From Udeniomyces pyricola (taxonomy: Eukaryota; Basidiomycota; Tremellomycetes; Cystofilobasidiales; Mrakiaceae), in contig BCIK01000004.1 of NCBI GenBank assembly GCA_039545295.1, forward strand, positions 683,389 through 747,388: a DNA stretch of 64,000 nt, written 5' to 3'. A program made the position numbers and the translations under genes. The stretch's first letter is position 1. Each line of letters starts with the position of its first letter. The notes beneath the pieces are model-generated. The model had not been told where the DNA came from. It searched no databases and saw only the letters and a program-made list of their open reading frames with translations. Below, piece after piece: positions 37,162 to 49,744 of the stretch.

Positions 37162-40100
37162 ATGATGGCAACTGATATCGATGATTTGCTGCAGCTGACT
37201 CGACCAGAGCCCAACACAGCACTCTCCACCCTTTCATTCTTACCTACGCAGCAGATGGACAGCTCTAGCCTGCTTACTCAGCATTCACCCATTTCCAGCC
37301 AGACCAGACGAGGCAATGTGCGGTTCCAGTCTGGACTCCAACCTTCGCCTGCTGCCTCCCTTGTCGACAGCGACGACGATGACGGCAGCGAACCCGATGT
37401 GGGCGAGGTGTGTGCTTGTCCTGGGTTACGCTTCAAGACTTCTTCAGAAGATGCGAGTATATGTGTGCTTATGTTCGTAGATTATCTTGTGCATTGCGGC
37501 TCGAGGGCGGATGTTTGGAGCCGCATACATCGATGCTGCTCGCGAGATCCTCAAGGTCATGCCTGACGCCGCCGATCCCCACAATCAAAACGACTTGGCT
37601 TCGCTGTGTGAGAAACTCAAAATCGTTTCGAGGCTTTCAGACGATGCCAGAGTGATAACTGAGTCTTTCAGCTCTTTCCTAGTCCTGGAGCAAGTTCGGC
37701 CGGACCTTGTCCTCGTCAACTCACAGGCACCTGACGGCCTGGTCGATCAGATCAAAGCATTCCGTACGTCAGCCATCCGATCTGCTGATATACGCTCACT
37801 GGGTTCGACTGCTAGTGCTGACATTGTCTAACAACATCCGTGCAGTTGATTTGAACGGAGGGGATCTGGAGATTCGACCGCAGAAAGGTGGTATCCGCTT
37901 GATATGTTTCTCATGAACATGCGTTCAACACCATTGACATTGACGCATCTACCATTTGCGTTCCCCTTGGCTTCGCTTATTAGAGTTCCATCCAGCTCGA
38001 GCCAGGAATCGTCTCGAATCGTTACACATCCTTGCCTCGGACGACCCCAGTGTAGGCTACGATTCGGACTCCGCCTCTTCACGTTCAACCATCCGACGAG
38101 CTGGCGTCATGATCGACGACGATGCAAGGTCGAGGCAGGCAAGACTCAATCTTGGAACGATGCTCGATCTTGATCAATCGCTCGCAGTGAGTTCTTGTTG
38201 CCCGAACGAGACGAGGATGATGCGACAAAGAGAGAATGCTAAACCGCTACGCAGGTCTCGGCTTGTGGAGGCCTTCTTGCGCACCTGACTAGAGCTCGAG
38301 CGTTTGGTGAACTCCCAGGTCGCGATGGTGGACTGGAGATTGGCACAATCGAAACATTCATCCCGTAGATCCAGCTCGTTCTCTCCTTCGTCAGTGACTT
38401 GTGTCTCGCTTGCTATGAAGGCTGACGGTGTTCGGAACCTCATTCAGCAACTCGTACATGCAGATCAATGCGGACGCATTGTCGTGAGTCGTCAACATGG
38501 CTTTTCCGTGTGACCTGTTGATTACTGCCGGCTCAAGCAAACCTGTGTTTGGCTATACAGATCCCTTCAGGTGTTCGAAACCCAATCTCATGCCTACGTA
38601 CATTCGGGGTCAACAAAGGAAGGTCTTTCGCTCTATGGTGAGTTTGTTTTTCCCTGAAGTTTGAAATACTAGAGAAGACGTCTTGATTTCGCTTCTGCGC
38701 TCAGGTATCCTCAACACGACAAGAACACCGATGGGAAAGACCCTCATCCGCGACTGGTTTCTTCGTCCTCTCATGGATCTCGATGCCATCTCGCTTCGCC
38801 ACGACGCTGTCTCCCTCTTTTCCCGGGCTGAGAATCGCAAGCCGGTCGAAGAAATCAAGACGCACTTGCATCAAATAGCCAATTTCCAACGACTGCTCAA
38901 CAGTTTGAGACGAGGCAAGGTCACAGTTCGAGACTGGAAGTTTTTGCTGGAGGTACGTCCGACGCGTGCCCCGATAAGGTGATGCTGTGCATCACGTTTG
39001 TTACTGATAAGCCTCGCGAAACCAGTTCACCGTCAAGCTGCCTCAGATCAAAGACATCGCAGGAGACCTCGTCGGTCCGTACTCGGGAGACATGCAGAAC
39101 CGAGTAAGGGCTTGCAACTCCCCTTTGTTTACTCGATGGAAACGGTGGTGAACTGAACCATTCCATCTTGCTACAGCTCACCACTCGAATCGACTCCGCC
39201 GCTATCGCTGCTATGTCCAGTAAGATGAACGGGCTCATAGACTGGGAAGAATCACATATTCAAGGCCGAGTCGTCTGCAAGCTGGGCATCGACGAGGATC
39301 TTGATGAGTGGAAAAGGACTTTGCAAGGACTCGATTATTTTCTTGTACGTATCAAACAGGGCATCCTTTGCGCTTCATATAACCGAAAGCTTATCGCACC
39401 TCATCTTCTGTCTTGCCAGTCAAACGTTGCTGCCGAAATCGGGCGCGAGATCCCTTCACAGATGGAGCTGAATGTGGCGTACTTTCCTCAGCTGGGCTTC
39501 CTCACCGTTTGTAGACTCACAGACGAGTGGAACCCAGATGAGTCACCAGCAGGGCTGGAGGGCTGGCAGTTTCAGGTGAAATGTGGTGTTCTCGACGAGG
39601 AAGGATCGAGGCGAGGCATTGATTGTCCGACCATGCTAATTAATGGCTGGTTGATCACTTTCTCGCGACTACAACCAGTTTCAATCTCCGTAAATTCTTG
39701 GTTTGATATAGATGGATGATGCACACATCGTGTTCAATTTCTAACAATTCTTCCTCACGACCTTCAGTCACGGGTCGTACTTCAAAAATGTCAAGATGCA
39801 CGATTTGGACCATCATTGTCATTGATCATCTTTTTGCGGAGCTTGTCAGCTGGAAGCTTCTCAACTGAATCCTTTCCCTTCCCTTCTGCTCAGTTGGAGA
39901 TCTGCACGGGTACATCGTGGATCGAGAGATTGAACACGTTCAGAGGCTTAACGAGAATTTACTTCAAGACGTTGCCATCTTATCGCGAGCGGCTGATTGT
40001 GTAGCCGAGCTGGATTGGTCCGTTTTATACAGAGTCACGATGGAGGTCATATACGCAGTTTAAGAGGCTGATGGATCCGGGATCAGCCTTCTTGCTTTTG

Positions 40101-42136
40101 CAACAGCGGCCGAGACGTTTGGTTATCAGCGTCCCGTGATGACCGAGGAGAACGTCCTTACGGTACACAAGGGCCGGTAGGTCCTACGCTCTCCAATCGG
40201 ACACATCATCTACAATCTGCAACGATCGCATGGTTCAACATCGTTACGATAGTATTCACTAACCTCGACCTGTTCTTTCCTTAGACATCCCCTTCAGGTT
40301 TGCATCAGTGTTCTGAGGGAATACGACTGCATGGCGACAGACTAACGAATAACAACACTATGGGTTTCATTTCGTCAGGAGCTCGTTGTAGATGTATTGT
40401 GAGTCCATGTTTTTCATCGATGTGGAAGAGTGAAACATCGTCGACTAATGTTTGAACCATACTTCCTCTCTCTTTCCGATCATGCAGCGTCCCCAACTCG
40501 GCCGACCTCCATGGAGGTTGCGGAATTCTCGAATCTATGATGGTCGAAGACGATCACGGTATCGTCAGCAGAGACTCATCGTCTGGTCGCTCAAGCAAGT
40601 CCAAAAAGTCAGTCATGGTCCTGACCGGATCCAACGCGAGTGGCAAGTCGGTCTACGGAAAAATGGTCGGGTTGATCTGTTATATGTGAGCTTCCCTTTT
40701 TCCGCATGCTCGATCTATTTGGTGCGCATGATCCTGAGACATGAGAAATTAGGGCCCAAATCGGTTGCTTTGTTCCAGCCCAGGCAGCAAAAATTGGACT
40801 TTGCGATAAGAGTGCGTTGGGATGGCGGTCCAGCAATCAGCTATATATATATATCCCTGATGTGTTGCGTGAAGTGTACTTACGATCCCGACATTTTGAC
40901 AGTATTCACCCGACTTGCGGCCCGAGAGAGTGTATCCAAGGTCAGTGGTCGCTCCATACTACGCAATTTATCGTCGATGACTTCAGCTCACCTGATCGTA
41001 TCGAACGACTACCTTTTTCAGATGCAGTCGTCTTTCATGATTGATCTGTCTCAAATCTCATATGCCCTTCGAAACTCTTCGGCCCGTTCTCTCATCATCT
41101 GCGACGAGTAAGTCACGGCAACAGCTTAAGAGCTGAATTGTTGTATGCCAAAAAGGGCTGACCCATCTTGGTTTGCAGGTTCGGCAAAGGAACCATCACA
41201 GCTGACGGTGCTGGAATCCTTGGCGGGACAATTCTTCACCTGCTCAACCGAGCTGAACATTGCCCAAAGGCTATCTTCATGACGCATTTCCAGTGAAAAC
41301 ATTGCTTTCAGTCTTAGTTATATTCGTGCACTTGCTCTGGAGATGCTAATCCATATGTCGCCGCTCTGGACTCGAACCTTTCTGTAATCAGCGAGCTTTT
41401 CACCCAAAATTTCTTGCCCCCAACGCTGCCCATCTTCTTTGCATCTATGGTGAGTCCATGAAGTAGACGAATGTGTGAAATTTTGCCATATGACCTTAAC
41501 ACTTTGTGAGAGATACGTTAGGATGTCATCATCCACGACGATAAGGATCGAGGCCAGGCGGATCGACGACCTATCACCTACCTCTATCAGTGCGCTCTTT
41601 CTTGTCTCCAACAACTTCCGTGTCTCAATAGATCCGGGCTGACAAAGGTATCAACCTCGTCAATTGCGCAGACTTGTCCCGCGACTCGGCCTTACGTCCC
41701 ATGCGGCAGCATGTGCACGCTCTCAGGGTATCCCTTGTGAAGTTGTCGATCGTGCTGTCGAGGTTGGGTCAGTCTGAGCTATCATCGTTCAGCTTATTGA
41801 GCTTCTTAGTCAATCTGCCGTATTCTGACCGTGTAGCCATGCAGCGGTTATCTGTCGCGTTATGAGTTCCTTCCCCTTCAGAATCCGGTACTCTCAGAGG
41901 AGGAAGTCAAGTGAGTTCTTTCACACGTTCATCTCGCCACTCTGAAATCTGATCGGGTGACTGACCACAGTTTCAGTGAGCTCTCCCAAGCGGAGCGATG
42001 CGTCCGAGATTTTCTGAAGATGAATCTTGATTCTCTAGATGGGAGAGACTTGAGGGGGGAGTTGGCTGAGCTGATCAGTGGTCCAAAAAGTCAGCAGGTC
42101 GATGAGAGTATGTCGAAGGTTGAGATGCTTGATTAG
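37162..42136 (+). CDS. MSH5: MutS homologue 5, meiotic crossover factor
   Basis: Twenty-seven exons hold one frame to about 968 aa: 37162-37407, 37481-37763, 37846-37887, 37984-38186, 38255-38364, 38448-38483, 38561-38637, 38705-38952, 39026-39103, 39177-39344, 39420-39575, 39679-39689, 39768-39817, 39894-40017, 40087-40176, 40285-40297, 40379-40398, 40488-40685, 40753-40811, 40903-40940, 41022-41107, 41179-41292, 41392-41449, 41522-41589, 41673-41763, 41837-41910, 41971-42136. Msh5 pairs with Msh4 to stabilise crossover intermediates. Signatures are GRMFGAAYIDA near the start, STKEGLSLYGILNTTRTPMG, FGDLHGYIVDREIE, HKGRHPLQELVVDVFVPNS, Walker A TGSNASGKS, SFMIDLSQISYALRN, Walker B LIICDEFGKGT and FMTHFHELF. 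Three exons are only 11, 13 and 20 nt. Tandem ATGs at 37162 and 37165 are both possible starts. Confidence 0.93.
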
Positions 42137-42612
42137 TCTTCTACCAAGGCAAGGCGAGAGACGAGCCTTTTTTTTGCGTGGCTCGTTTTTGACGTGGTTG
42201 TATCAATCAGCTATAGAATGCAGGCATCTGCTCAGTACTTCGAGCCTGTCGCGTAGCATGATCAGTCATCAGTAAGAATCAAACAACGTCAGAATCAAAC
42301 AACAAAGGCCAACAATATATATCGTCCGTACATCTTATACAGACTTTGTATGATCCAGTTTGATCGTAGCTGGTCCCGTCGTCCGCGACAGTCCGCAACG
42401 TCCGTCGACCGTCATTCCGCGGCCCGGATCGGATTCCGTCGCGTATCTTCTAGTTGTTTCCAGCGGAATCTGCTGGCCATCTCTTTTTTTCATCTTCTGC
42501 CGCCATGTATGGCACTTGAGCAAGATAACATGTGGCCGCTCAAACATGGCTGCCACAAACACTCACCTCGATCAAATCGCATCTGCCATCTTACATAGTC
42601 TTCATCGCCTGG
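42137..42612. other. intergenic between MSH5 and the F-box-like ORF
   Basis: Short region with TATAT stretches near 42210 and 42315. A reading frame from an ATG at 42546 looks protein-like for about 40 codons, but I could not splice it into the F-box-like frame. Confidence 0.35.
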
Positions 42613-43404
42613 ATGCAAGTCGCGATAACACAAGGCCCGCCAACGACATCATGCACCAATCTTGCTCTTCATCCTTCCCCCAAACTGGCCAGGCTTCCTC
42701 CCGAGCTGCTCCACTCTATTCTTCTCACTTTCTTGCAAAATATCTCTTCCACCCTCCTCGACTCCGATAGTGACTCTCCTGAAGTTGCATCTATCCTTTC
42801 CCTCCTTCTTGTCAACTCGACCTTTCACCACATTGTGCTTCGCCTGCTATTCGCCTCTCCAAGTCGATATGGTCTGGGTCCCCAAATCGCATTTTCATCC
42901 ATTGACCGCCTTTTATCGGCGTATGCATACCATCCAGAGCTTCTGCCGGGGACAAAGTTCCTTTCTCTCGAGCAGAGCAGATCCCAACACCGGTCGACCC
43001 CATCTAACGTTTATAACGGTCCCACCGGCGTCCATCCCAGGCTCGAATCTCTTCTCGACAGCCTCCCGCATCTGGATATCCTGATTCTGAAGGACGTCAA
43101 GGTTGCTTCCAGTCAAGATATTATCTCCTTTGTAGGAGCCCTGGGCAATATCCGACCCAGGATGGCCAAGATTGAGGTCGGCATCATCCGTCGAGCGGGA
43201 GAGTGGCCCTTTGGGAGACGGGGGTTGATTCGGCCTGGAGGGGTGGAGGTTTGGGACAACATGGAGGCAGGGGTAGGAAGCGTGAGGGTGATCAGGGGAT
43301 CTGTGCTAGAAGAGTTGTATCAGGGACTGAAAATGGTCCTGTCAGGTTGGAATGAGTGGAAGGAAGGGTCGATATCGCTGCGAGTGATAATGCCACCAGA
43401 CTGA
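42613..43404 (+). CDS. F-box-like / hypothetical protein
   Basis: A single open frame of about 263 aa from the first in-frame ATG at 42613. Near the N-terminus LARLPPELLHSILLTFLQN is spaced like the start of an F-box, followed by a helix ending LLLVNSTFHHIVLRLLF, as in the second half of an F-box. The remainder resembles a basidiomycete F-box C-terminal half with Leu-rich turns (LDSLPHLDILILKDVKV), but no named domain is clear. The frame stays open upstream of 42613 without an ATG, so a 5' exon may be missing. Its role, if any, would be a substrate adaptor for an SCF ubiquitin ligase. Moderately supported. Confidence 0.55.
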   Translation: MQVAITQGPPTTSCTNLALHPSPKLARLPPELLHSILLTFLQNISSTLLDSDSDSPEVASILSLLLVNSTFHHIVLRLLFASPSRYGLGPQIAFSSIDRLLSAYAYHPELLPGTKFLSLEQSRSQHRSTPSNVYNGPTGVHPRLESLLDSLPHLDILILKDVKVASSQDIISFVGALGNIRPRMAKIEVGIIRRAGEWPFGRRGLIRPGGVEVWDNMEAGVGSVRVIRGSVLEELYQGLKMVLSGWNEWKEGSISLRVIMPPD

Positions 43405-43830
43405 GTCATGCACAACGAATCGAAGGGATCGCGGACTGGGATTATACCGTAGACGATTATGGTCAGGGGGTCAGTGTATAGTTGTAGAGACGTTGTTAGA
43501 TTATATGATATAATATGGGAGTCTTGGAACGAAGTGTTGCTAACGAGAAAAACACATAAAAAAGAAAAACAATAATAATAAAAACTGTCTCGTTCAAAGT
43601 TAAACTGCTTGGCTCAAGGAAAGCCCGAAACGAACCGAAATCTCACTCTCGTTCCTCTTTCAACACCACCTTCGCGAGCGAGCCTCTCCCTTGCTTACCT
43701 GCTCTCCTTCCTCTCCTTCTTCGTCACCACGTCCTTTCTAAGCGTCTGTCGAACGCTTCCTTCTCTCGCCTCCCGTACCACCCTCCTCAGACCACTTCGG
43801 ATCGTTCCCGTTTTTCCCACTCGACGAACT
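43405..43830. promoter_or_regulatory. upstream region of leucyl-tRNA synthetase
   Basis: A-rich DNA (about 43548-43585) passes into a pyrimidine-rich leader with many TC words just before the start codon at 43831. This is consistent with a promoter and 5' UTR of a highly expressed gene. Confidence 0.4.
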
Positions 43831-46800
43831 ATGGCCGCCACCAACGACAAGGTCGATCTCCAGCAGCAGATCAAGGACAAGCCTCTTGTCCTCGAGAACG
43901 TATGTAACTCTCTTCAACACGATGACCATTCTTGGACTTGCTTGTCCACGTCGATCAATCCCGCGTAGTCAGCTTGGGTATTTCATCTTCTCGTTCGCAC
44001 CTATGGATCGACTCTCTGATGACACCCCCCCCCCCCCTTCCATCCTTTGGGTCTCCTTCGTTCCCGTCTTTGATGCTTCCTCCTGCGTACCGGTCATTGC
44101 CGAGACAGACTTTCAAGCGAGACTACCTCATCAACATCGAGAAGAACTTCCAGAAGAAGTGGGCCGACGAAAAGGTCTTTGAGATCAACGCTCCGACTCA
44201 GGAAGAGCTCGGAGGCAAGGACCTCAGCCCAAAAGAGATCCAGAAGCAGGTCCCCAAATGGATGGGCACCTTCCCGTACGTTGCAATTATCTCAGTTTGT
44301 TCCGTCGTCGTCGAATGCCACTATTTCACGGAGTAGAGAACATCTGTGGAGTATTGCTAAGCTGAGCCGATTCCATTTGATTAGCTACCCATACATGAAC
44401 GGTTCCCTCCACCTCGGTCACGCGTTCACCGTCTCCAAGATTGAGTTCGCTGCCGGTTACCACAGAATGAAGGGAGAGCGAGCTCTTTTCCCCATGGGTT
44501 TCCACTGCACTGGAATGCCCATCAAGGTCAGAGAGACTTCCTTATCACTCATCAGCTGTTACCTGAATGGCCCGTAGGAGGCAGAGGTCGCTGCTTGTTT
44601 GCTAACAGCCTGGTTTCTCGCGGTTTCTACCCATGTACCTCTGCTTTTTCTGCCTCACACAGTCTGCCGCTGACAAGCTCATCCGAGAGATGGAGATGTT
44701 CGGAGAAGACTTCGAGAACTATGATCCTGAGGCTGCCGTCGCTGCTGCCACCCCCGTTGCTAAGGCCGCACCTGTCAAGAACGCCGATCCGTCCAAGGCT
44801 ACCAAGGGCAAGCTCGCCGGGAAGGCGACTGGCCTGACCTACCAGTTCCAGATTATGGAGAGCATCGGTAAGCGTCCACCTTAATCATCTCTAGCGTCCG
44901 ATATTGATCAAGAAAGCTGACGAGGCCGCGCTTCCGTACGATTCCAGGTGTCCCCAAGGCCGAGATCAAGAAGTTTGCCGACCCTCTCCACTGGGTTGAA
45001 TACTTCCCTCCCATCGCTCAGGTACGCTAACGTGATTGTAAGCATGCTCGAATGAGATGCGAGTAGTACTTACGTTCTTTATCTTTCTCTTCCTTTTCCG
45101 TTATGACCACGTAGGAGGACTGCAACGCTATGGGAGCTCGAATCGACTGGAGGCGATCCTTCATTGTGAGCTTAAAGCCGGCCCACAACGGACTCATCCA
45201 TTTTCGTTTCGTTTCGCTGACAGATTTCTTCGATTGCTCTCGCATTTTTAGACCACCGACCAGAACCCCTTCTACGACTCGTTCGTCCGATGGCAAATGA
45301 ACAAGCTCCACGAGCAGAAGAAGATCAAGTTTGGTCGACGAAACACCATCTACTCGCCCAAGGACGGTCAGGCCTGCATGGACCACGATCGATCGAGCGG
45401 AGAGGCCGTCGGTCCTCAAGAGTACACTGGTCTGAAGATGGAGGTCCTGTCGTGGCCTGAGGGAGCCAAGAAGTCGATCGAGGCCATGGGCGTCGAGGGC
45501 AAGAAGGTCTACATGGTTGCCGCTACGTTGAGGCCGGAAACTATGTGCGTCATGCTTTGGCTTGTCGTCTCACCCAGGCATGCCTTGCTGAATGGAAGCT
45601 GACTGCTTGCGACTTTTGTAACTCTATCCGTTGATTCCGTTCACCCACCAGGTACGGACAGACTAACTGCTTCGTCGGAACTAACATTACCTACGGTCTC
45701 TTCCAAGCATCTCCCAACGAAGTCTACCTTATCTCGGAGCGAGCAGCCAAGAACATGGCGTTCCAGGGTCTCTTTGAGGAGGAGGGCAAGCTTAAGAAGC
45801 TCGGCGAGATTGTCGGTGCCGAGCTCATCGGAACCAAGATCAACGCCCCTCTTAGTGTCCACAAGGAGGTTTGGGTTCTTCCCATGGACGGTGTCCTCGC
45901 GACCAAGGTGCGTCGTCATACTTGGACTTTCATGTCTATATAGCGTGCGGGTCAAGCTCATCATATATCTCTGGGTTCTCTCTCTCTCTCTCTCTCTCTC
46001 TTCGATCCACAGGGTACCGGTGTTGTTACCTCGGTCCCATCTGACTCGCCCGACGATTACGCGACCTACATGGACCTCAAGAAGAAGGCCGAGTTCTACA
46101 AGATCTCCCCCGAGTGGGTCGAGTTCGAGATCTTGCCCGTCATCTCGACGCCCGCTTACGGTAACCTCATCGCACCGACGCTCTGCAAGAAGCTCAAAAT
46201 CCAGTCTCAGAAGGACACCAAGCTTCTCCTCGAGGCCAAGGATATCGCCTACAAGGAGGGTTTCTTCAACGGATCGATGTGCTACGGAGAGTTTGATGGC
46301 GAGGCGGTCCAGACGGCCAAGCCCAAGGTCCGAGACCTTCTCATAAGCCAGGGACTGGCCTTCAAGTACGCCGAGCCGGAGAGCCTTGTCATGAGCAGGA
46401 GTGGAGAGGAGTGTGTCGTCGCGCTCGTCGACCAATGGTACATTGACTACGGAGAGGAGGAGTGGAGGAAGACGGCTGAGACGTGAGTAGTCTGTCTCTC
46501 GTTCTATAGCTCTTTCTGCCATTCCCGTCCTGCTTGCTAAGAGACGTTTCGATTCCTTCTTGCTCTTACCCTTGTGGTCTCCCTCAGGCTCCTTGCTCGA
46601 ATGAACACCTACTTCCCCGAGACCCGAAATGGATTCGAGGGTGTCCTCGCGTGGCTCAAGCAGTGGGCGTGCTCGCGAAGCTACGGTCTTGGTTCGCGAA
46701 TTCCTTGGGACCCTCAGTTCCTCGTTGAGTCGCTTTCGGACTCGACCGTCTACATGTCGTACTACACTGTCGCTCATCTTCTCCAAGGTACAATCTCTCA

Positions 46801-49124
46801 ACTAAGCGTGAACACTTCAAGCTTCCGATGCGGTCAATTGGATGGGCTGACTAACTCTGTTTGCACATCAATACCGTTCCTCATCACCCCTCCGCGCCTT
46901 CTCTCTTTTGCTCTTACTATCTCTGTTTACAATCCTACTTCTCAGGTGGCGAAATTACCGGCCAGCAGGGTGGACCCCTTGGCATCAAGCCAGAGGACAT
47001 GACCGACGAGGTCTGGGAGTACGTCCTCGGATCGGGCGCCTTCCCCTCGTCGCATTCGCTTCCCGAGTCCAAGTTCAGCCAGCTCAAGCGAGAGTTCCAG
47101 TACTTCTACCCGATGGACGTCCGATCATCCGGCAAGGACCTCATTCCCAACCATCTCTCTTTCTGCATCTACATCCACGCCGCCTTGTTCCCCGAGGAGC
47201 ACTGGCCCAAGAGCATGCGAGCCAACGGTCACCTCATGCTCAACGGCAAGAAGATGGCCAAGAGCACGGGTAACAGTCTGACGCTCAAGGAGGCTGTCAA
47301 GAAGTTTGGTGCCGATGCTACGAGGCTCACGCTTGCTGACTCTGGTGACGGAATCGAGGTAAGACCAACCCGACTTTTCCTTTTTTTTTTCCTCTTGGGG
47401 TTGGAAGCAGATGGAGAGACAAATGCCCACAGCTAGCAGTCAACTGATTCGGCCCTCGATCTCTTTATCTTCTCTCTTCGATAGGATGCCAACTTCGAGG
47501 AGCTCACTGCCAACGCCGCTATTCAGCGACTCCACACTCAGCTCATGTACATTGACGTATGTGTTTCCATCCCGCCGTCTCTTGAATGCATTGGTTCTCG
47601 TCACGGTATCAGCTGTCTTGCTCAATTCCACTGATGCATCTTCATACGCTTGCGATGTCCGTACGTTCGCTCCCACAGGAGGTCCTGTCGAACAAGGGTG
47701 CTCTCCGAACCGGCCCGACCGACTCCTTCTGGGACAAGGCGTTCTTGGAGGAGATGTGGGACATCACCGAGAGGACTCGGGAGGCCTATGAAAAGTCAGT
47801 CGAATGAAAGCTCACCTCTTGATCCGTTTGGTTGATCGAAACTCCTGAAGAATACTGATGGAATAAATCTCGCTTGTTTTAATTTTGCTTCTTCTTCTAT
47901 TTTTGTTGTTGTTGTTGGTTGTATCACGTTGTAGGACTTGGTACAAGGAAGCTCTCCAGTACGGTTTCTACGAGTTGGACAACGCCCGACGTGCCTACAC
48001 GGAGACGACGACCGATATCGGCATGCACTACGACGTCTTCATGCAGTACCTCGAGCGAGCCGCCTTGCTTGCTGCCCCTCTGATCCCTCATTTCGCCGAG
48101 CACATCTGGTCGACCGTTCTTCAAAAGCCGACTTCGGTTCAAAACGCTCTGTTCCCCGAGCCTCACGCCGTCGACAAGTCGACGATTGCCTCGGTCGAGT
48201 ACATCCGAACGACGCTCAAGGAGGTCCGAGACCGACAGATTGGCCTCGACAAGGCCAAGGCCAAGGCGAAGAAGGGCGTCAAGGGTGGATCGATGCCCAT
48301 TGCGGATCGAGAGAAGCCCCTCAAGGCGAGGCTCTACGTCGCCAAGAGCTGGCCAGAATGGCAAAACCAGATCGTCGCCGCTGTCAAGGCCAACTTTGAT
48401 GAGTCGACGAACCAGGTCGACGACGTCAAGGTCCGAGAGGCCCTCACTGCCGCTGGACTCATCAAGAACAAGAGAGCGATGCCTTACGTCATGGGACTCA
48501 AGGTACGTTGGCCGATCTTTATCCTACTCTGCTCTCTCTGCCCAAGAACTGATAGATCTCTGTCTTTTATCGGCTACGTCCTTCTTTCTTCTTCTTCTTC
48601 TTATTGTTTTGTTGCACTCCTTGCTTCCTCTGTCCATCCCTTCAGAAACGCATCGCCGAGTTTGGAGCTGCCGTCGCGTTTGAGCGAACGCTCCCTTACA
48701 ACGAGACCGAGTGCCTCGCCATTCTCGCGCCTTACATGGAGAAGAACCTTTCCCTTGTCGCCGTCGAGGTCATTGCCGTCGAAGCTGCGGCCGAACTCCT
48801 CGAGAAGGGCGACAAGACCGAGTTCGAAGAGGGTTGGTCGAAGCAAACTCTCGAGGAAGCTCAACCGGGTCAACCCGCCGTGACGTTCTGTTCGTTGCTT
48901 CTCTCTTCTCTTTTGCTGCCTTGTTCTTTTTCTTCTTCTTTTTTTTCTTTTTTTTTTTCGTCGTGTTCTGGCTTCCCTTACCGCTCTGCCTTTGGTTTTG
49001 CCACGCTCATTCGGAACCATACGCTGACACCCACAAACACACTTTTTCATCCATGTCTTTCTTTCCCCTCCGCTCGTGGTTCTTTGAATTTTCCGTCTTC
49101 TTCCTCTAAACAGGGAACGCTTAA
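43831..49124 (+). CDS. cytosolic leucyl-tRNA synthetase
   Basis: Sixteen exons give about 1116 aa, the normal length for eukaryotic cytosolic LeuRS: 43831-43899, 44109-44275, 44385-44526, 44663-44867, 44948-45021, 45115-45165, 45252-45544, 45652-45907, 46013-46482, 46588-46787, 46946-47358, 47485-47556, 47679-47794, 47935-48502, 48646-48889, 49114-49124. It charges tRNA-Leu and edits mischarged products in a CP1 domain. Seen: [13 protein letters not shown] (HIGH box), [28 protein letters not shown] (CP1 editing domain), QFYDWRxxR-class context around [25 protein letters not shown] and the ATP loop [12 protein letters not shown], in which the usual KMSKS Ser is Ala. The anticodon-binding and C-terminal domains follow. 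The last coding exon is only 11 nt and encodes the end of FWNA and the stop. It converges with the aldo/keto reductase. Confidence 0.96.
45977..46001 (+). repeat. (TC)n microsatellite in a LeuRS intron
   Basis: A dinucleotide run lies just before the acceptor at 46012 in intron 8 and probably doubles as its polypyrimidine tract. Confidence 0.85.
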
Positions 49125-49321
49125 AGAGCAGCATCCTAGAAACAGACGAGAAAAAAAAAAGAGAGCGAAGTGGGGAGGGACGTAGGTGTCCACGTAATTT
49201 TCCAGTCGATGAATGGGTTTTCTTTCAATTCATTGCCTCAACGACATTCACATAGACAAACAGAGGAAGAGAAAGACCTAGAGAGAAGACTCCGAGAAAA
49301 AAGACATTTACATATGAATAC

Positions 49322-49344
49322 ATATATATATATATATATATATA
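49322..49344. repeat. (AT)n microsatellite
   Basis: A perfect alternating AT run of about 23 nt sits in the 272-bp space between the convergent LeuRS and aldo/keto reductase genes. Confidence 0.85.
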
Positions 49345-49396
49345 CGTATAGAGATACGGCATGTTTGTCAAACATCTACTCGAGCCTTGGTTGGTT

Positions 49397-49689
49397 TTAA
49401 GCGCAGTTGAGGTCCGTAGGGACGACTGGTTCATCGCTGCCTTCTCCCAAAGCATCAATCTTGGTCATCTCTTCCTTGGTCAACTCGAATCCGTAAAGAT
49501 CGGCGTTATCCTACAAACACACATAAGACAGTCAACGCAAAGACGAAGGGGAGAAAAAAAAAAAGGGGGAGGGGTTCGTTCAGCGTTCAGAGCCCGAGTT
49601 TTGATACCGATTGAATGAAAAGTTGAGTTGAAGGTTTGGTGAAGGATGTTCGGGCACAAATCATTCCTCAACACCTCGACGAGTTTCGC

Positions 49690-49744
<55 letters not shown>

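Noticed and set aside
45641..46801. 386-aa open frame on the minus strand
   Set aside because: It lies exactly antisense to conserved LeuRS exons and introns and has no motif. It is a codon-bias shadow.
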